DNA of 64,000 bases from Akebia trifoliata (GCA_017979445.1 CM030715.1:13417660-13481659); one strand, 5' to 3'; shown: positions 46,783-58,951, counted from the first letter of the stretch. A program made the numbers and translations. Notes: generated by a model not told the origin, from the sequence alone.

Positions 46783-49700
46783 CTAGGGGTAATCAGAAAC
46801 TTCTTTTATTTCATTAAAGATAGATGGGGTGACAGGACTTACTACAGACCCGACAGACTTATCATGACCAGACTCGACATACAGCAAAGGACTCATTACA
46901 AGGTAATTGGAAAGAGACCCGACTGCGGGTTTGATTACAGATTGTGGGTTTTGAACACCACTCTTGACTGACAAGATTGACACGTTTCCTTCTTCGAGAA
47001 ACATCTGAGCAATATTGAGTGAATCCACAGTTATCTGCCAATCATCTGCTCCTTCGAATTCTTCAGATGCTCTATCTTTTTCTTTGTCAGGCCAACCCAT
47101 CCCAAAGAAAATCTCAAATCCTGATTGGTGAGTACCTGTGACGTGGTCGATAAAGGGTTCGAGAAAACCACAATAAGGGAAATCTTCCCCTACTTTCACA
47201 AAGCGCCCATTCAGGGTTTTGCGATAAGGCTTCATGTTGATTAGGTCGATGACATGCCCTTGCCTCCTCACATTTGCCTTATCTTTCCTTATCTTCCAAT
47301 ATCGAGCCCAGTCTTCTTTAGTAGGTTCGTACCCCAATCCGAATGTCCCAACTACATCTTGAATGGCTGGTGCAGTTTTGATCCCCTGTTGTCTACGACC
47401 CAAACTCATGCTTTTGAACATGCTGGCCACGCAACAATTGATAGGTACCAACTCTTTCGTAGAATCATCCCACTGAACAGCATGAATATTTTCAAATTCA
47501 AACCCGCTGAGTTGTATTTCTTTTTCTTTGGGTTGAATTTTAGGCAGTGACTTATCCTTGGTTTCTATTTCATTCACAATCCCCATAATTTCGACATCCC
47601 CATGAAGTGTGATCACTAAACCGTCCTTGATGAATTTAATCTTCTGATGCAAAGTAGAAAGTACGGCCTTGATCTGATGCAGCCACGGTCTCCCTAGTAA
47701 TAGGTTGAAGGATGATTGAATATCCAAGACTTGAAATTCCACAGGGAAGTTTGCTATACTTGTGGATATTAGTAGCTGCAAAGTCCCTAGTACATCCCTC
47801 TTCGTATTATCGTAAGCTCTGACGCATTGGCTAGTTGGTTTGAAGTCGTCTGTCTTGAACCCGAGGCAAGTCTCGGGCTTCAGAGGACAGACATTTAATG
47901 CACTTGCATTATCTACCAAGTCTAGAGGGACTCTCATTCCATTGCAATCAATTGTAATATGCAATGGCTTTGTGTGGCTCGACCCTTCTTTTGGGAGATC
48001 TGAATCTGAGAAGGATATACTATTTTCAGCATAAGTTACCCCTACTATACTGGCTAGTTGATCCGGAGATGTGTCGAGGGAAACTTGGGCTGCGCTTAAT
48101 ACTTTGAGAACAGCTTCCCTATGAGCTGTGGAGGCCATGAGCAAACCCCAAACTGAAATGTTGGCGCCTACCTTTTTTAACTGTTTGATCACGATATCAT
48201 CCTCTTCAATAGTTTCCTGAATGGGGTCTACTTTCTCCTTCCTTGCCAAGGCCGCTGGATTGTCAACACTGAGTTCCGGTGGCTTAAAGACTCTTCCTCC
48301 TCGTGTCATGTGCTTGACTTCATCACAAGATAGTGGAAATGGCTCATCTCCTTCGGCCAATAGGTAAGGATCTTCATCTGTTACAGAGAATGGGCTTTTC
48401 GAGATCATTTGTGCCAAGAGGTGGCTGGTATATGACGGGCTATCGTAGCGAGGTAGGGATAGACAGTATGATTCATCTTCAGTTAGATCAAATGGCTCAT
48501 GGCTTGTGGCATAGACCTCATCATTGAAAGATATTCCAACAAGAGGATAACTAGGTGGTTTGGCGTAGACTAGGTGGATGAGAGAAACTGGGTCGAATGG
48601 TAGTTGGGTGTTTGAAACCATATTTAATGTTGGCGGAGGTTGATATGTAGGTAGTGGATTGGTATTGACATTTGATGGTGTTAGGGTAGGAATGATGACT
48701 TTTTTTATCATCAATGAGATTTTGGATGGCATGACGGAGAGAGTGCAACGATCAGTATGATGACCAGGACTTTGATGGAATTCGCAAAAGACGTTAGGGT
48801 TATGTGAAGTTGGCAGGGGGTTTGGCAGAGGTCGAGGCTGGAGAGGGGTGAGGAGCCCTTTTTTTAATAGTTTCTGGAAGGCCGCAGTGAGGGTCATCCC
48901 TAGATTTGTGAACTGTCGAGGGGGGGCTCTACCCAAATTTGCCTGATTATTGGTTCGAGCTGGAGGTTGAACTGGGGTAGTGGAAGTGTTGGCTATATAG
49001 GCATGATTGATGTTGGGTTTGGAATTAGTGAAGGGTTTTTTGGCTTTGTTGTCAGAAGAGTTGGAAAGAATCCCAGAGGCAAAAGCATCCTCAAGTTGGC
49101 TTCCAGCTTGTAACAGGGATTCAAATGTAGGGAGATACTGGGCAACTAAATGCTGGGCATACCCCTGCGAGAGGTTTTTCAAGATGATTGCCACTTGTTC
49201 CTTTTCTGATGGTCTATCCCACATCTGTGCAGCCTTAGCCCTCCAGCGGCTAATAAAATCGGTAAATGTTTCCCCATTCTTCTGCTTAGTGGATTCCAAA
49301 TCCCTTCGAGAAGTTTCGATTTCAGTGCTGTACTTGTACTGGTGCCAGAACATCCTGGACATATTTTCCCATGTCCCAATTACTGTTGAATCTTAGGACA
49401 TCAACCATCGCAACGCTGATCCTGATAGAGTACGCTGGAACAATAATGTCATATGTTCGTCACTGAGGCCCATTGTGTGCATGTTGGTGACATATACCTT
49501 GAGATGCGTTTTTACACAGCCTACTCCATTGAATTTTTTCATTTCCGGCATTACAAACTTTTCTAGTAGACGGATCTTAGGAATTTGATTCAAAGCCTCT
49601 ATTCCTACTGCGATTTCGTCAATTCCTTTTATATTTTTCACGGCTGTTTCCAACTGAGTCATTCTGTTGACCAACATTGGATTTTCATTAAAATGCTCCT

Positions 49701-50010
49701 CATTTCCTTCAAGCTCATAAACCTCATCTAGATTCTTAGGTGTGCTACCTTCCGGTCCCTTGCCCCTTTGATTATCAGGCTGGTCTCTTGTTGACTCAGA
49801 GATCTGTTCTAGTACTTCTACCTTGTTTTTTATATTGTTCATATCCATTGCAAAGACTGCCAGGATGTTACGAATTTTCGCGAGTTCAGATTCAGAAGCC
49901 ATTTTTGATGGTTCACTTGGCGCTGATGTTCTTTCCAAACGACCTGACTCTCGACTCCAACCAGGTGGCGGACGCTTAAGTTTGGGCGCAATAGTCTACT
50001 GAAACCCCAT
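46783..50010 (-). pseudogene. gag-pro: gag-protease of A2
   Basis: The ATG at 50008-50010 (equivalent to the A1 start) is followed four codons later by a TAG, and a TAA interrupts the gag core at 49393-49395. From there 859 codons are open to the TAG at 46783-46785. Domains: gag core (YKYSTEIETSRRDLEST, ISRWRAKAAQMWDRPSEKEQ), Asn/Pro-rich linker, zinc-knuckle-like CEFHQSPGHHTDRC (about 48780-48745; CX2HX4HX4C), aspartic protease (LVDNASALNVCP near 47910, with Gly of the active-site triplet replaced by Ala), and G-patch-like LGRRQQG with GLGYEPTKEDW. A one-base deletion near 48745 is offset by an A7 run at 48700. No intron separates it from pol. Confidence 0.88.
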
Positions 50011-50223
50011 CAAAGGTGAATTAAGAATTGATCCCTTTTGATAGCATTTACTTTTATTATTATAATTGATGAGTTGTGTTGGTCGAACTTATGTCTGATG
50101 AGGTGATTTATTGTTAATTAGGGCCTTATAAAAAAAATTTCTCATTAAAAATCGTACCAATGAGACAAATGCGAACACAAAAGAAATGAGGAGACTCTCC
50201 TCTTAAAGTAAAGATGACTCGAT

Positions 50224-51321
50224 CTAGGACTCTACATGCTCTTCTACTTCTCTCTTCTGCTTCTTGAATGCTTGTTGATCATCTGATTCAATAAGTAACC
50301 GATTGTCCCAAGCGGTAGCTATGTGTTCTACCAAGTGCACAGTCAACTCCTTAATAGGATTTCGATTCCTAGGGAGCATTGGGATCCATGAAGGGAATCC
50401 TATCTGTCTTGGTATCATCCTTGGGCAATAAAAAGATGTATTCAGTAGACCAGTGAGCATTACATGATCAGACCCTTTTGAAGCAAGCACGGTGCTTTCA
50501 TCCATTCTTGATCCCAATCTATCCCAATTTACATCTTGTGTATTCAAATTTGAGAGCTAGTCCTTCCAGTCTTCTATGGATGCAAAGTGCACCAATGTTT
50601 CCTTTCTTGTGAATTTTTCCCATTTACTTTCCTTGATTTGCGGGAACTCTGCAATGCGAAGTCGGATACATAACCATAGATAAAGCAAATGTGGACTTCC
50701 TCGCAATCCTGCCCCTCCTTGTGCATTCTCATTTGATAATCCCTCAAAAGTCTCGGCGAGTATGGTGGGGACTGGGTTAACCTTGTTTTTAAGTTGTCCA
50801 ACAATATCTACAAAGAAGCTTGGTAACTGATGACCCATCCTAAATGAAACCAGAAAATATGTTGACAATACCCCTAGACATAAAGTAAAATCCCTGGCCT
50901 TCCTATGAGGTTCTGGAGTGAAATCCCCAGGATTTTCATGTTCAGGAGTTTGGTGTACTTCTAGAAGTCTCCGCATGTTCAGTAAACTATGATCTGTGAA
51001 TCTTCTTACTTTTTTTGGCTTAACTCCTAACCCTTTCGAGAGTTCTTTTGTGAATTTGGATTTCGATGGAAGACGAATCATCGGACCCATAATATTACAA
51101 TAGTCTTCGTGAGTTGGATAAAGTGTGACTGAACCAAAACGGAATACGTGGTAATTCGGGTCCCAGAAATTGGCCGCAACACATAAAAGGTTCCAATTGA
51201 CAGTTACTGACTTGAGAGAGAATACGCTTTGAAGTCTATATGCACCAAAATTGTACTTTTCGACGGTGGTGAGTGCATCTAAAGCTCTTTCCATCAACAA
51301 TTGTACATCACCATGAGCCAT
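50224..51321 (-). pseudogene. ORF1 of A2 (DUF7745/plant mobile domain-like), one stop
   Basis: A frame of 365 codons from ATG 51319-51321 to TAG 50224-50226, broken once by TAG at 50557-50559, where A1 has Trp (TGG). The N-terminal part has VNWNLLCVAANFWDPNY and FRFGSVTLYPTHEDYCNIMG, the signature region of DUF7745-like proteins encoded upstream of gag in Tat/Ogre elements. The C-terminal part has GLLNTSFYCPRMIPRQIGFP, shared with the G ORF1. It ends in a charged tail. Molecular function is unknown. A separate start, and a gap of about 210 bases before gag, indicate independent expression. Confidence 0.85.
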
Positions 51322-52285
51322 CTAACTAAGAAACTAACTCTCATTACTAACATATTTAAAAACAAGTCACGTCTATTTTTTGGTACGATTTTTAATGTGA
51401 TTCGGCCATTTTAATTTAAAGAAAGGTCCGATCCATTGAATAGAATTAGTCAGAAAAAAAATTCAGTTATCACATTTGGACCGATTCTATCCAATGGAAT
51501 CAAAAAACAACACATCACCTCATTGACATTTAATTGAACCAATTAACTCGATCGGCTCGTATATTGATCCAAAAGATCAACGTACCAATTGGGCTAATAG
51601 GTTAAAAAATGATGGGCTAACACAACTTTCTCAATTACCATTTATTGGGTTGGACCGATATTGCGGGTTCCATTTGAGCGGTGTGGATCGGTCCACTCAC
51701 TTACCTTTTGGTTAGTTTGGAGAAAAGCAACCCGGGAGCACTTATGGTCGATTCGAGTCGTGGCCTAGTAGGACCGCGCCTAAGTTCTAAGCTTTCTATA
51801 TGATTGAGGCTAGGTTAGGACGAAGCTTAGGTCACTTCAGCCCGAAACACCGATATACTAATCCAGTTTTACCTAGTCAAGCAGTACGTAGTGTTCCAGT
51901 TTGATATACCCGAAGGTATTGTACTGAAGTTGTAGCGTTCACGGGCGTCCCCCGTGTTCCGAAGGACCAGGTTAGCTTAGATCCGACTACTGGGCTTATA
52001 AGGACATGTCATGATGCAAATATGCGTATGCATGCTCGTGAGTGTGGGCAAAGGGACAAAATGCGCCCGGGGCGTTTTTCGCAAATATCCAACCATTCAA
52101 ATTAAATACATCCAATCATCAAATCAATCAACAGAGATAAATAATTGAATATATCTAATCACATGCCAATGAAAAAAAGGACAAAATCTAACCTAATCTA
52201 AGATTCTCATAGAATCATCTGGGTTGACTCGATGAAAAAGTCAACCTAAGGATAGTCTTGGATCGGGTCAAGTTTGACCCTAATA
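51322..52285 (-). other. A2 leader between PBS and ORF1
   Basis: No gene. Nearly colinear with the A1 leader and shares conserved blocks with E and F (GATATTGCGGGTT near 51656, AACCCGGGAGCA near 51729). Confidence 0.6.
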
Positions 52286-52303
52286 TCCCCAGTGGAGTCG
52301 CCA
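52286..52303 (-). other. primer-binding site of A2
   Basis: The minus strand reads TGGCGACTCCACTGGGGA, one base from the LTR end. Confidence 0.9.
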
Positions 52304-52849
52304 CTGAAATCGCCTCGACCCCCGTGGCCGTCCACTGAATAGCGGATTAGGGGCCAATCTACGTATCTCAGGAATTTTTAAAAGAATAGGGAGTCGCCAC
52401 CTAGTTTAGGTCTAGGAACCAAAATTAACTCCAAATGGATATGGGTTGGTCCACGGATTAGAGAGATGGGTAAGAGGTCAGGTTACGGGTTTCGGAAAGT
52501 GTTAGGCACCGAACCCGCCTGATCAAGATGATCAGTCTCTACTGCGATCCAAAAATATCCTACGGTCAACATTCAAAGACTAAAAGTCAAACTAAGGTCC
52601 AATCATCATCAAATTGCATCGGATTTACTAAACAAATCCTACAGTTAAAATAATTACATGATTTAATGAGGCATACATGACACCAAAAATTAATGGATCA
52701 ATTCGATCATACTTTGAATAATAGAATATTGATTTTCAATGCCACGTACATGAAACTAATGAATTGGCTCATTGATGATATTTATCAAAGAAATTTGATT
52801 TATGAGTCGTCACGTGCATTAAATTCAGTGGGTTAACTCGCAAATTTTG

Positions 52850-53320
52850 AGTTGCCACATGCATTAAATCGATGAGTTAACCACGTGCTTAATTTTAAAA
52901 CAAAATTGATTCAAATTTTCAATGCCCCAAAAATCAGCGAGTCGACTCGCAATTTGTTAATCAAAAGAAACCTAATTTTTTGAAAAAAATTCGATTCACA
53001 TTCTCAATGTCTCCAAAATCAGCGAGTCGACTCGTAATTTTTATATCATAATAACTTTTGATTATTTTTTTTTAAATCGCTACATGTGTTAAATATGTGA
53101 TTTAACCCACGTGCACAATTTCTAAAAAAAATCGAACCAAATTTCCAATGTACCAAAAATCAACGAGTCGACTCGCAATTTGTTAATCAAAATAATCTTT
53201 GATTATTTTTTACAATCACCACATGTATTAAATATGTTATTTAACCCACGTGCCTAATTTGAAAATAAAACCAATTCAAATTTTCGATGTCCACCAAAAT
53301 CAGCGAGTTGGCTCGTAATT
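52850..53320. repeat. G-box tandem array in A2 LTR, about four copies
   Basis: Same unit as 6150-7480 but fewer and more divergent copies; several CACGTG sites have decayed to CACATG-like forms. Confidence 0.7.
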
Positions 53321-54457
53321 TTTATTGTGAAAATCGATTTTTTATTTTTATGTTTAGTGTACACCATTAATTTTTATTGAGTCGATTAAAATCAACATTA
53401 ATGAGTTGACCCAACAACATCAAAAAATGACGAATCAACCCGATAAATATTAACGTCCAATGAGCCGGTCCATCAACTTGGTATACGTGAATTGATTCAA
53501 TCGATCTATTAATCAAAATATGGGTGAATTGATACACTAATATTTCGGAAACTCGAACATTGTCATGCCACATATACCCCAAAATTCAATGAATTATTTC
53601 AAATGCATACGACATCAAGAAACAATAAAAATAAACTAAAATAAAAAAAAATAAAATAAAATAATTTACCTTCACCGAATAATTTTTGATGCGTGGACTC
53701 CTTCAAAAAGAATCGAAATGGCTTGTGAGCTATGCCGTGCTGAGTTATTGTGGCTCCACGATAGAATGACAATCGAGTATTGTTCCTTCAAATATGACTC
53801 GGCAGACTTGCGAGTACTTCGGTAGCCATGGATAGAATTGAGATTACAGCTGTTCGATTGTTCCAAGGAAGCCAAAAAGTCGAGTTGACGCTATCGCTGT
53901 TTGGTTCTTAATAGAAGGGGACATCAAAGAAGACAACACTGATTGCTGTGTTCGAGAGAGACAGAACAAAACAGTGATGGCACCGTAGTTGTCGAATAGA
54001 GGAAGAACACAAGAGCGGAGTTGCTTCGATGCATAGGAGGCTAAGAAGTGAGAATGGTTGAGGAGAGCAAGCTGTACGTTGCTTGAGAAGGGACAAGTAA
54101 GTTGCTCCTCTTTCTTCTTCTCCCTTCTCTTTCTTTCCTTTTTTTTTTGGTTATTTTTTTCTTGCTGTCCAGAATCGAGAGAGCGAGTTGAACGAGAAGA
54201 AAATATGAGGAAGAGAGTCCACTGGGGTATGAGAGAAGAGAGACGATGCTAATCTTTCAAAACGTGGTGCCTGAGATGGAGAGGAAAAGCTTTCTTCTTT
54301 AAAAACGTGGTGAGAGGGAGAAAATCAGAGAGAGTTGGGGCGTTGGTGCAGCAGGGAGAGAGAGAGAGGAAGAAAGAGGAAGGTTGCAGCAATGAGAGGG
54401 ATCACGTTCAGCCACCACCGTTGGAGAAGAGTGAGTATTTTGCTAAGTAGAGGACGT

Positions 54458-54463
<6 letters not shown>

Positions 54464-54501
<38 letters not shown>
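54464..54501. repeat. (GA)n microsatellite
   Basis: Uninterrupted AG dinucleotides just upstream (sense strand) of the LTR promoter region. A1 has only a degenerate GAGAGG tract at the equivalent place. Confidence 0.95.
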
Positions 54502-54505
<4 letters not shown>

Positions 54506-54740
54506 AGTTGCTATTGTGCTCAAGATAAGAAGAGCAGTCCAAAGGGAAGAAGAGGTTGTAAGAGAGAGGAGATATCAGAGAAAGGGGGGAGCTGTGTGGC
54601 AGCAGGAGAGGGAGCTGGAGTTGAGCAGCTACAACAGATTTTTTTTTAAAAAAAATTGGAGAAGAAGAGTTGCAGGTTTTCTTTTTCTTCAATGGCAGCC
54701 AAGCTAAAAACGTCCCTCCCAATTCGGTGCTTCCCGTCTC

Positions 54741-54747
54741 TTTTATA
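54741..54747 (-). promoter_or_regulatory. TATA box of A2 LTR
   Basis: The minus strand reads TATTATAAAAGAGACGG, at the place equivalent to A1 8384-8389. Confidence 0.6.
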
Positions 54748-56429
54748 ATAGTGTTCCTCATCAAAATGTGAGAGAGGGAGAGAGGGAGAGAGTGGGGAAG
54801 AAGTGGCTGCTGTGTGGGTGGTTATACAACAAAAAATGTGAGAAAATGTTGCTGGTTTTTGTTGTGAAGAAGAAGAAGGGTGGAGGACGTGGGTTGATGG
54901 GAGAGATCAAGGGAGAGAGTAAAGAGGAGGGGAAGAACGTGGTTGTTGTGTGGGTGGTCCAAAATGTGGGTTGTTAGAGAAGATAGAGAAGGAGGAGTTG
55001 GAGAAGAAAACCATGGGAGCACGTGGGGAAGAAGAAGAAACGTGGTTTCTTCTTCTTTTTTACTTTTTGAAAATTTTTTTTTTTTATTTTTTAAAAGAAT
55101 GAGAAAGGGGGGTCCTACGCTACTCGTACTACGGTAACTCTCCGCCAATGAGTCGTGATTGGTCGATTTAATTTTCCTTCCGATTGGTTGAAATTTTTTT
55201 TTTATTTTAGTCGATGTTTTGATTTAAAATTTAATTTGATGTTTTAAATTACATTTGAATTTGTATTTGATTTTAAATTTTGAATTTCGATTAGAATTTA
55301 ATTTGAATTTTGATATTAAATTTGGTTGTTGGTGTGTTTTAATTTGAAATTAAAATTGATTTTAATTTTTAATTGGCCGGTTGACTTGATTTCGATTTAA
55401 ATGTGATCGAATGGATTTTAATTTGTTAATTACATTTTTAGTTGGTTGATTTGGTTGATTGATTTAAAATTTTAATTCAATTTTGTATTTTAATTAGTTG
55501 AGTGATTTTTAACTTGATTTTCAATTTGATTTTGTATTTTAATCGGTTTCTTGAAAATGTAATTTTTATTTTGTATTGAAATTTAATTTGATTTTATGAT
55601 TTTAAATTAATTTAAAATTTTGAATTTTAGTTTAATTTTCAATTTGAATTTAATTTGGTTTAATTTTTTTATTTGAATTTTATTTTCCTAGGGATCAAGG
55701 TCTCTATGTTAGAGTTAGATGTTAAGGGGTGTTTCGGTCATTTTTACGATTTTTGACTATTTTTCTTGAATTTCTCTGTTTTCATCTATTTGGATCCCGT
55801 TAGACTTGAAATCATGTTCTGAGTGCAATGGAGGTACTTTCGATACTTTTCAAACATCCAAAATTTATGAGGGGTATTTTCGTCATTTTGATAATTTTTT
55901 ACAAATTTTTATCAATTTCTCTGTTTTCATCGATTCAGGTCCCATTAGACTCGAAATCACGTTCTGAGTGCAATGAGGGTACTTTTGAGACTTTTCGGAC
56001 ATCAAAAATTTATGAAGGGTATTTTTGTCATTTTTGTGATTTTTACAGATTTTTAGGAATTTCAGCGTGAGATTTCTTTCAGTCCCTGTGTGTTTTTTTC
56101 TAAATCTCAAATCCATATTTTCCTAGCGTAGCGAGGTCTCTAAATTATCGAACTGTGTAGCGAACCTATGCGTACGTGCATGCTAAGTCAGGTGTAAGAT
56201 GTAGTGATCCTAAGCATGCGTAAATTTCTAGGTCAAGTCGTAACGAGTAGGGAGGATGAAAAGAAACTAGAAACAGAAGGAATCAAGTAGTACTCACAAG
56301 CCTTCGAGTTTTTTTATTTCATCATTAGGAATCCACCAAAATCGGATGACGAATTGTCGAATTAGGCAGATGCAATAATGGGGTGTCTACAGTCGGGTAA
56401 AGTTATTTATTTTAAAGCAACGAGTTTTA

Positions 56430-57200
56430 AAGAAAGAATTCTTTGGTTCGGAACCGACATTAACGCGAAGTTGGCATCAACACGGGATTGGCAAAATATT
56501 TTGAAAAAGAATTACATCAGCTGGAGCTGGCATCGACACGGAGCCGGTGAAAATTAAAAAGATTTCATCAGCACAGAGCTGGCATCGACACGGAGTCGGT
56601 AAAACATTTTGAAAAAGAATTACATAGCCGGAGCTGGCATCGACACGGAGTCGGTAAAATTAAAAAGATTTCATCAGCACGGAGCTGGCATCGACATTGA
56701 GTCGGTAAAATTTAAAAACGATTACATCAGTACGGAGCTGGCATCGACACGGAGCTGGTAAAATTAAAAGTGATTACATCAACACGAAGCTGGCATCGAC
56801 ACGGAGTCGGTAACAATTAAAAAAACGATTTCATCAGCATGGAGCTGGCATCAACACGGAGTCGGTAAAATTTAAAAAATGATTATATCGGCACGGAGCT
56901 GGCATCGACATAGAGTCGGTAAAATTAAAAAGATTTCATCAACACGGAGCTGGCATCGACACGGAACCGATAAAAAGGATTTTGAAAAAAGAATTACATC
57001 AGTCGGAGCTGGCATCGACATGGAGTCGGTAAACTTAAAAAGATTTCATCAGCACGGAGCTGGCATTGACACGGAGTTGGTAAAATTAAAAAGATTTCAT
57101 CAGCACGGAGCTGGTATCGACATTGAGTTGGTAAAACATTTTGAAAAAATTTCATCAGCACGGGGCTGGCATCGACATGGAGTCAGTAGGGCATTTTGAA
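56430..57200. repeat. tandem array of double-dyad units (about 51-67 bp)
   Basis: Each unit holds CAGC-ACGGA-GCTG and CGAC-ACGGA-GTCG, two small hairpins with the same five-base loop, separated by AAAATTAAAAAGATTTCAT-like spacers. About 13 units. Confidence 0.85.
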
Positions 57201-57359
57201 AAAGAAGATTACATTTTGAATTTTGTACACCAACCCATTAAACAATTCATTTATGCCATGATTATCCACTAAACGAAATTTTATTAAACACTTGAAAATT
57301 GCTTGCCAAATAAGATTTTCCTTGAATAACATTTTTCAATAATTCTGTCTTACATTCTT

Positions 57360-57813
57360 TTACATGGACGCTTAGATTTGTTTTGATCGTCATCAGGATT
57401 ACTGAGACAATTAGGCTTGCTTCTCTTGGTTCTAACAACTAGCTCTTTGAACTCTGCTGGTCCCTCTGGATATCCTAAGATGCGCTTGTTCCAAGCCTTC
57501 TCAATGAGATGTACTAACTTTTCAGTCAATGGTTCGGGAGAAGAACTGTTTGTGTTGAGGTAGCGAAAACTCTATAGGTACTCCGTACTGTTCTGGGATC
57601 AAAGCAGGTTGGTAAAAAGATATCTCCTCCAGTCCAATCAAACGGACAATAATAAGATCCATAATAAGCTTTGTACCTAAAAAGGGTAGTCCGTCATCTA
57701 CCAAAGGAATCCAAACCATATGACGGGCAAGGCGAGAATCCAATCATTTGGCTCCAAGCCTTAACTGAGTTATGACGTACTAACATGGTTTCTCTTGGAA
57801 AAGTGTTCTGGCT
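57360..57813 (-). pseudogene. ORF1 C-terminal part of G
   Basis: Contains GLEEISFYQPALIPEQYG (about 57640-57590), equivalent to GLLNTSFYCPRMIPRQIG in the A2 ORF1, then a KLVHLIEKAWNKR-like segment equivalent to TVHLVEHIATAWDNR (after a frame change near 57520), and a basic tail (RTKRSKP). The N-terminal half is absent, displaced by F. The protein is clearly of the same family but a different subfamily from A. Confidence 0.7.
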
Positions 57814-58719
57814 TATACTGTAGACACCCCATTTTTGCATTCGCCTGATTAATCAACTCGTCGACCCGATCGCAAAGGTTCCCAATGATGGATGTCTATT
57901 CCAATACTTTATTTTGTTACCAGATATGTTTCAGAAATCCGGATGAGGTATCTCGAACTGACAAAACTTAGAAACCACGCTACGCTAGGAAAATACGACC
58001 CCAGAAACATAGAAATCATCATCTTGCAAACAAAAAGAAGCTTCACGATAAAAATCACTAAAATTACCAAATTACCCCTAACATCAAAACAACCCTAGAG
58101 CCTGCATTATGCTTAGGAAAACCCACTCAAACACATTAAACAACAAATCGAAACCAAGTAAACCACTTCGCCAATTTTCACAAAATTTGACAAAATTACG
58201 AAAATACCCCTCATAAAGTTCACAATCATTTCATACAAAAAACTTCATAAATGACAAAAACCAACATTCCCATTAAATTCCTTACGAAAAACTGATTCCA
58301 AAACATCCTGAAACATTGAAAAACGACTTAAAACGTAAAAAATCCTCTCCGAGGGCAAAATGGTAATTTCACAATTTTCATAATTAAAAAATTCGAAATT
58401 AATAAATAAAACATTAAATAATTATAGTAAAACATTAAATAATTAAAGTAAAACATTAATGAAATTAATTTAAAATTTTGAACCTAAAAAATTGATCAAT
58501 CGGACTTTCGGGTAAAATTGTTGAGGGTTCGTGGGATATTTCTTTAAGGACCCCTCCATTTGGGGGTCCAAAGAATTAAAGATATAATAGAAGGGGGGTC
58601 TCCAAAAATTAAAAGTAAATCAAGCAAGACTGAAGTCAAGGTATTAAAGTCAATCAAGTGAAACTGAAGTCAAAATTAAAGTCAATCAAGCAAGACTGAA
58701 GTCAAGGTACTAATCGAGT

Positions 58720-58950
58720 CAATCTCATAAGACTAAGGTCAAAACCCTAAATCAAAACCCTAATCTAAATTAATCAAGTCAATCTCATAAGACTAAGGTC
58801 AAAACCCTAAATCCAAACCCTAATCTAAAACTAATCAAGTCAATCTCATAAGACTAAAGTCAAAACCCTAAAACCCTAAAGACTAAGTCAAAACCCTAAT
58901 TGAAACCCTAAAAGAAACCCTAATCAAACCCTAAATGCTTCTAAAAAACT
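58720..58950 (+). repeat. telo-box-rich tandem repeats in F LTR U3
   Basis: Roughly 60-bp units with GTCAATCTCATAAGACTAA and two AAACCCTAA boxes each; about ten boxes within 210 bases, plus one at about 59036. E LTRs have only one or two. Confidence 0.8.
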
Positions 58951-58951
58951 T

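Larger units (their letters stand above)
29389..56391 (-). mobile_element. A2: Tat/Ogre-type element, interrupted by E
   Basis: Minus-strand element with 5' LTR 52305-56391, PBS, leader, ORF1, gag-pro, pol and 3' UTR. Element E (31720-43956) sits inside the integrase gene with a perfect target duplication, so the A2 sequence is 29389-31719 plus 43957-56391. The 3' LTR is absent: the 3' UTR array ends at a truncated plus-strand family-B LTR. A2 inserted into the hairpin array of element G; the five bases right of the LTR are GTCGG, and no matching left copy survives. Confidence 0.85.
52305..56391 (-). repeat. 5' LTR of A2 (family A, 4087 bp)
   Basis: Plus strand begins TGAAATCGCC and ends GGTGTCTACA, colinear with the A1 LTR. 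Contains a shortened G-box array, a TATA box, purine-rich DNA upstream of the TATA box, and duplicated blocks around 55800-56060 (CTGAGTGCAATG...TTTATGAGGGGTATTTT) that are partly shared with A1. Confidence 0.9.
56392..57818 (-). mobile_element. G: internal piece of a Tat/Ogre element, probably upstream half of C
   Basis: Minus-strand ORF1 tail followed by a hairpin tandem array. The A2 LTR begins inside the array and F begins inside the ORF1. The missing gag-pol would be expected to the left of A2, which is where element C starts with half a gag in the same orientation. That C and G are one parent is inference. Confidence 0.6.

Noticed and set aside
54058..55148. Several 60-118-codon open frames in the A2 LTR
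   Set aside because: They run across GA microsatellite and purine-rich DNA; encoded Arg-Glu or Ser-Leu runs are compositional.
56392..56396. GTCGG as a target duplication of A2
   Set aside because: The left end of A2 is deleted, so no second copy can be compared.
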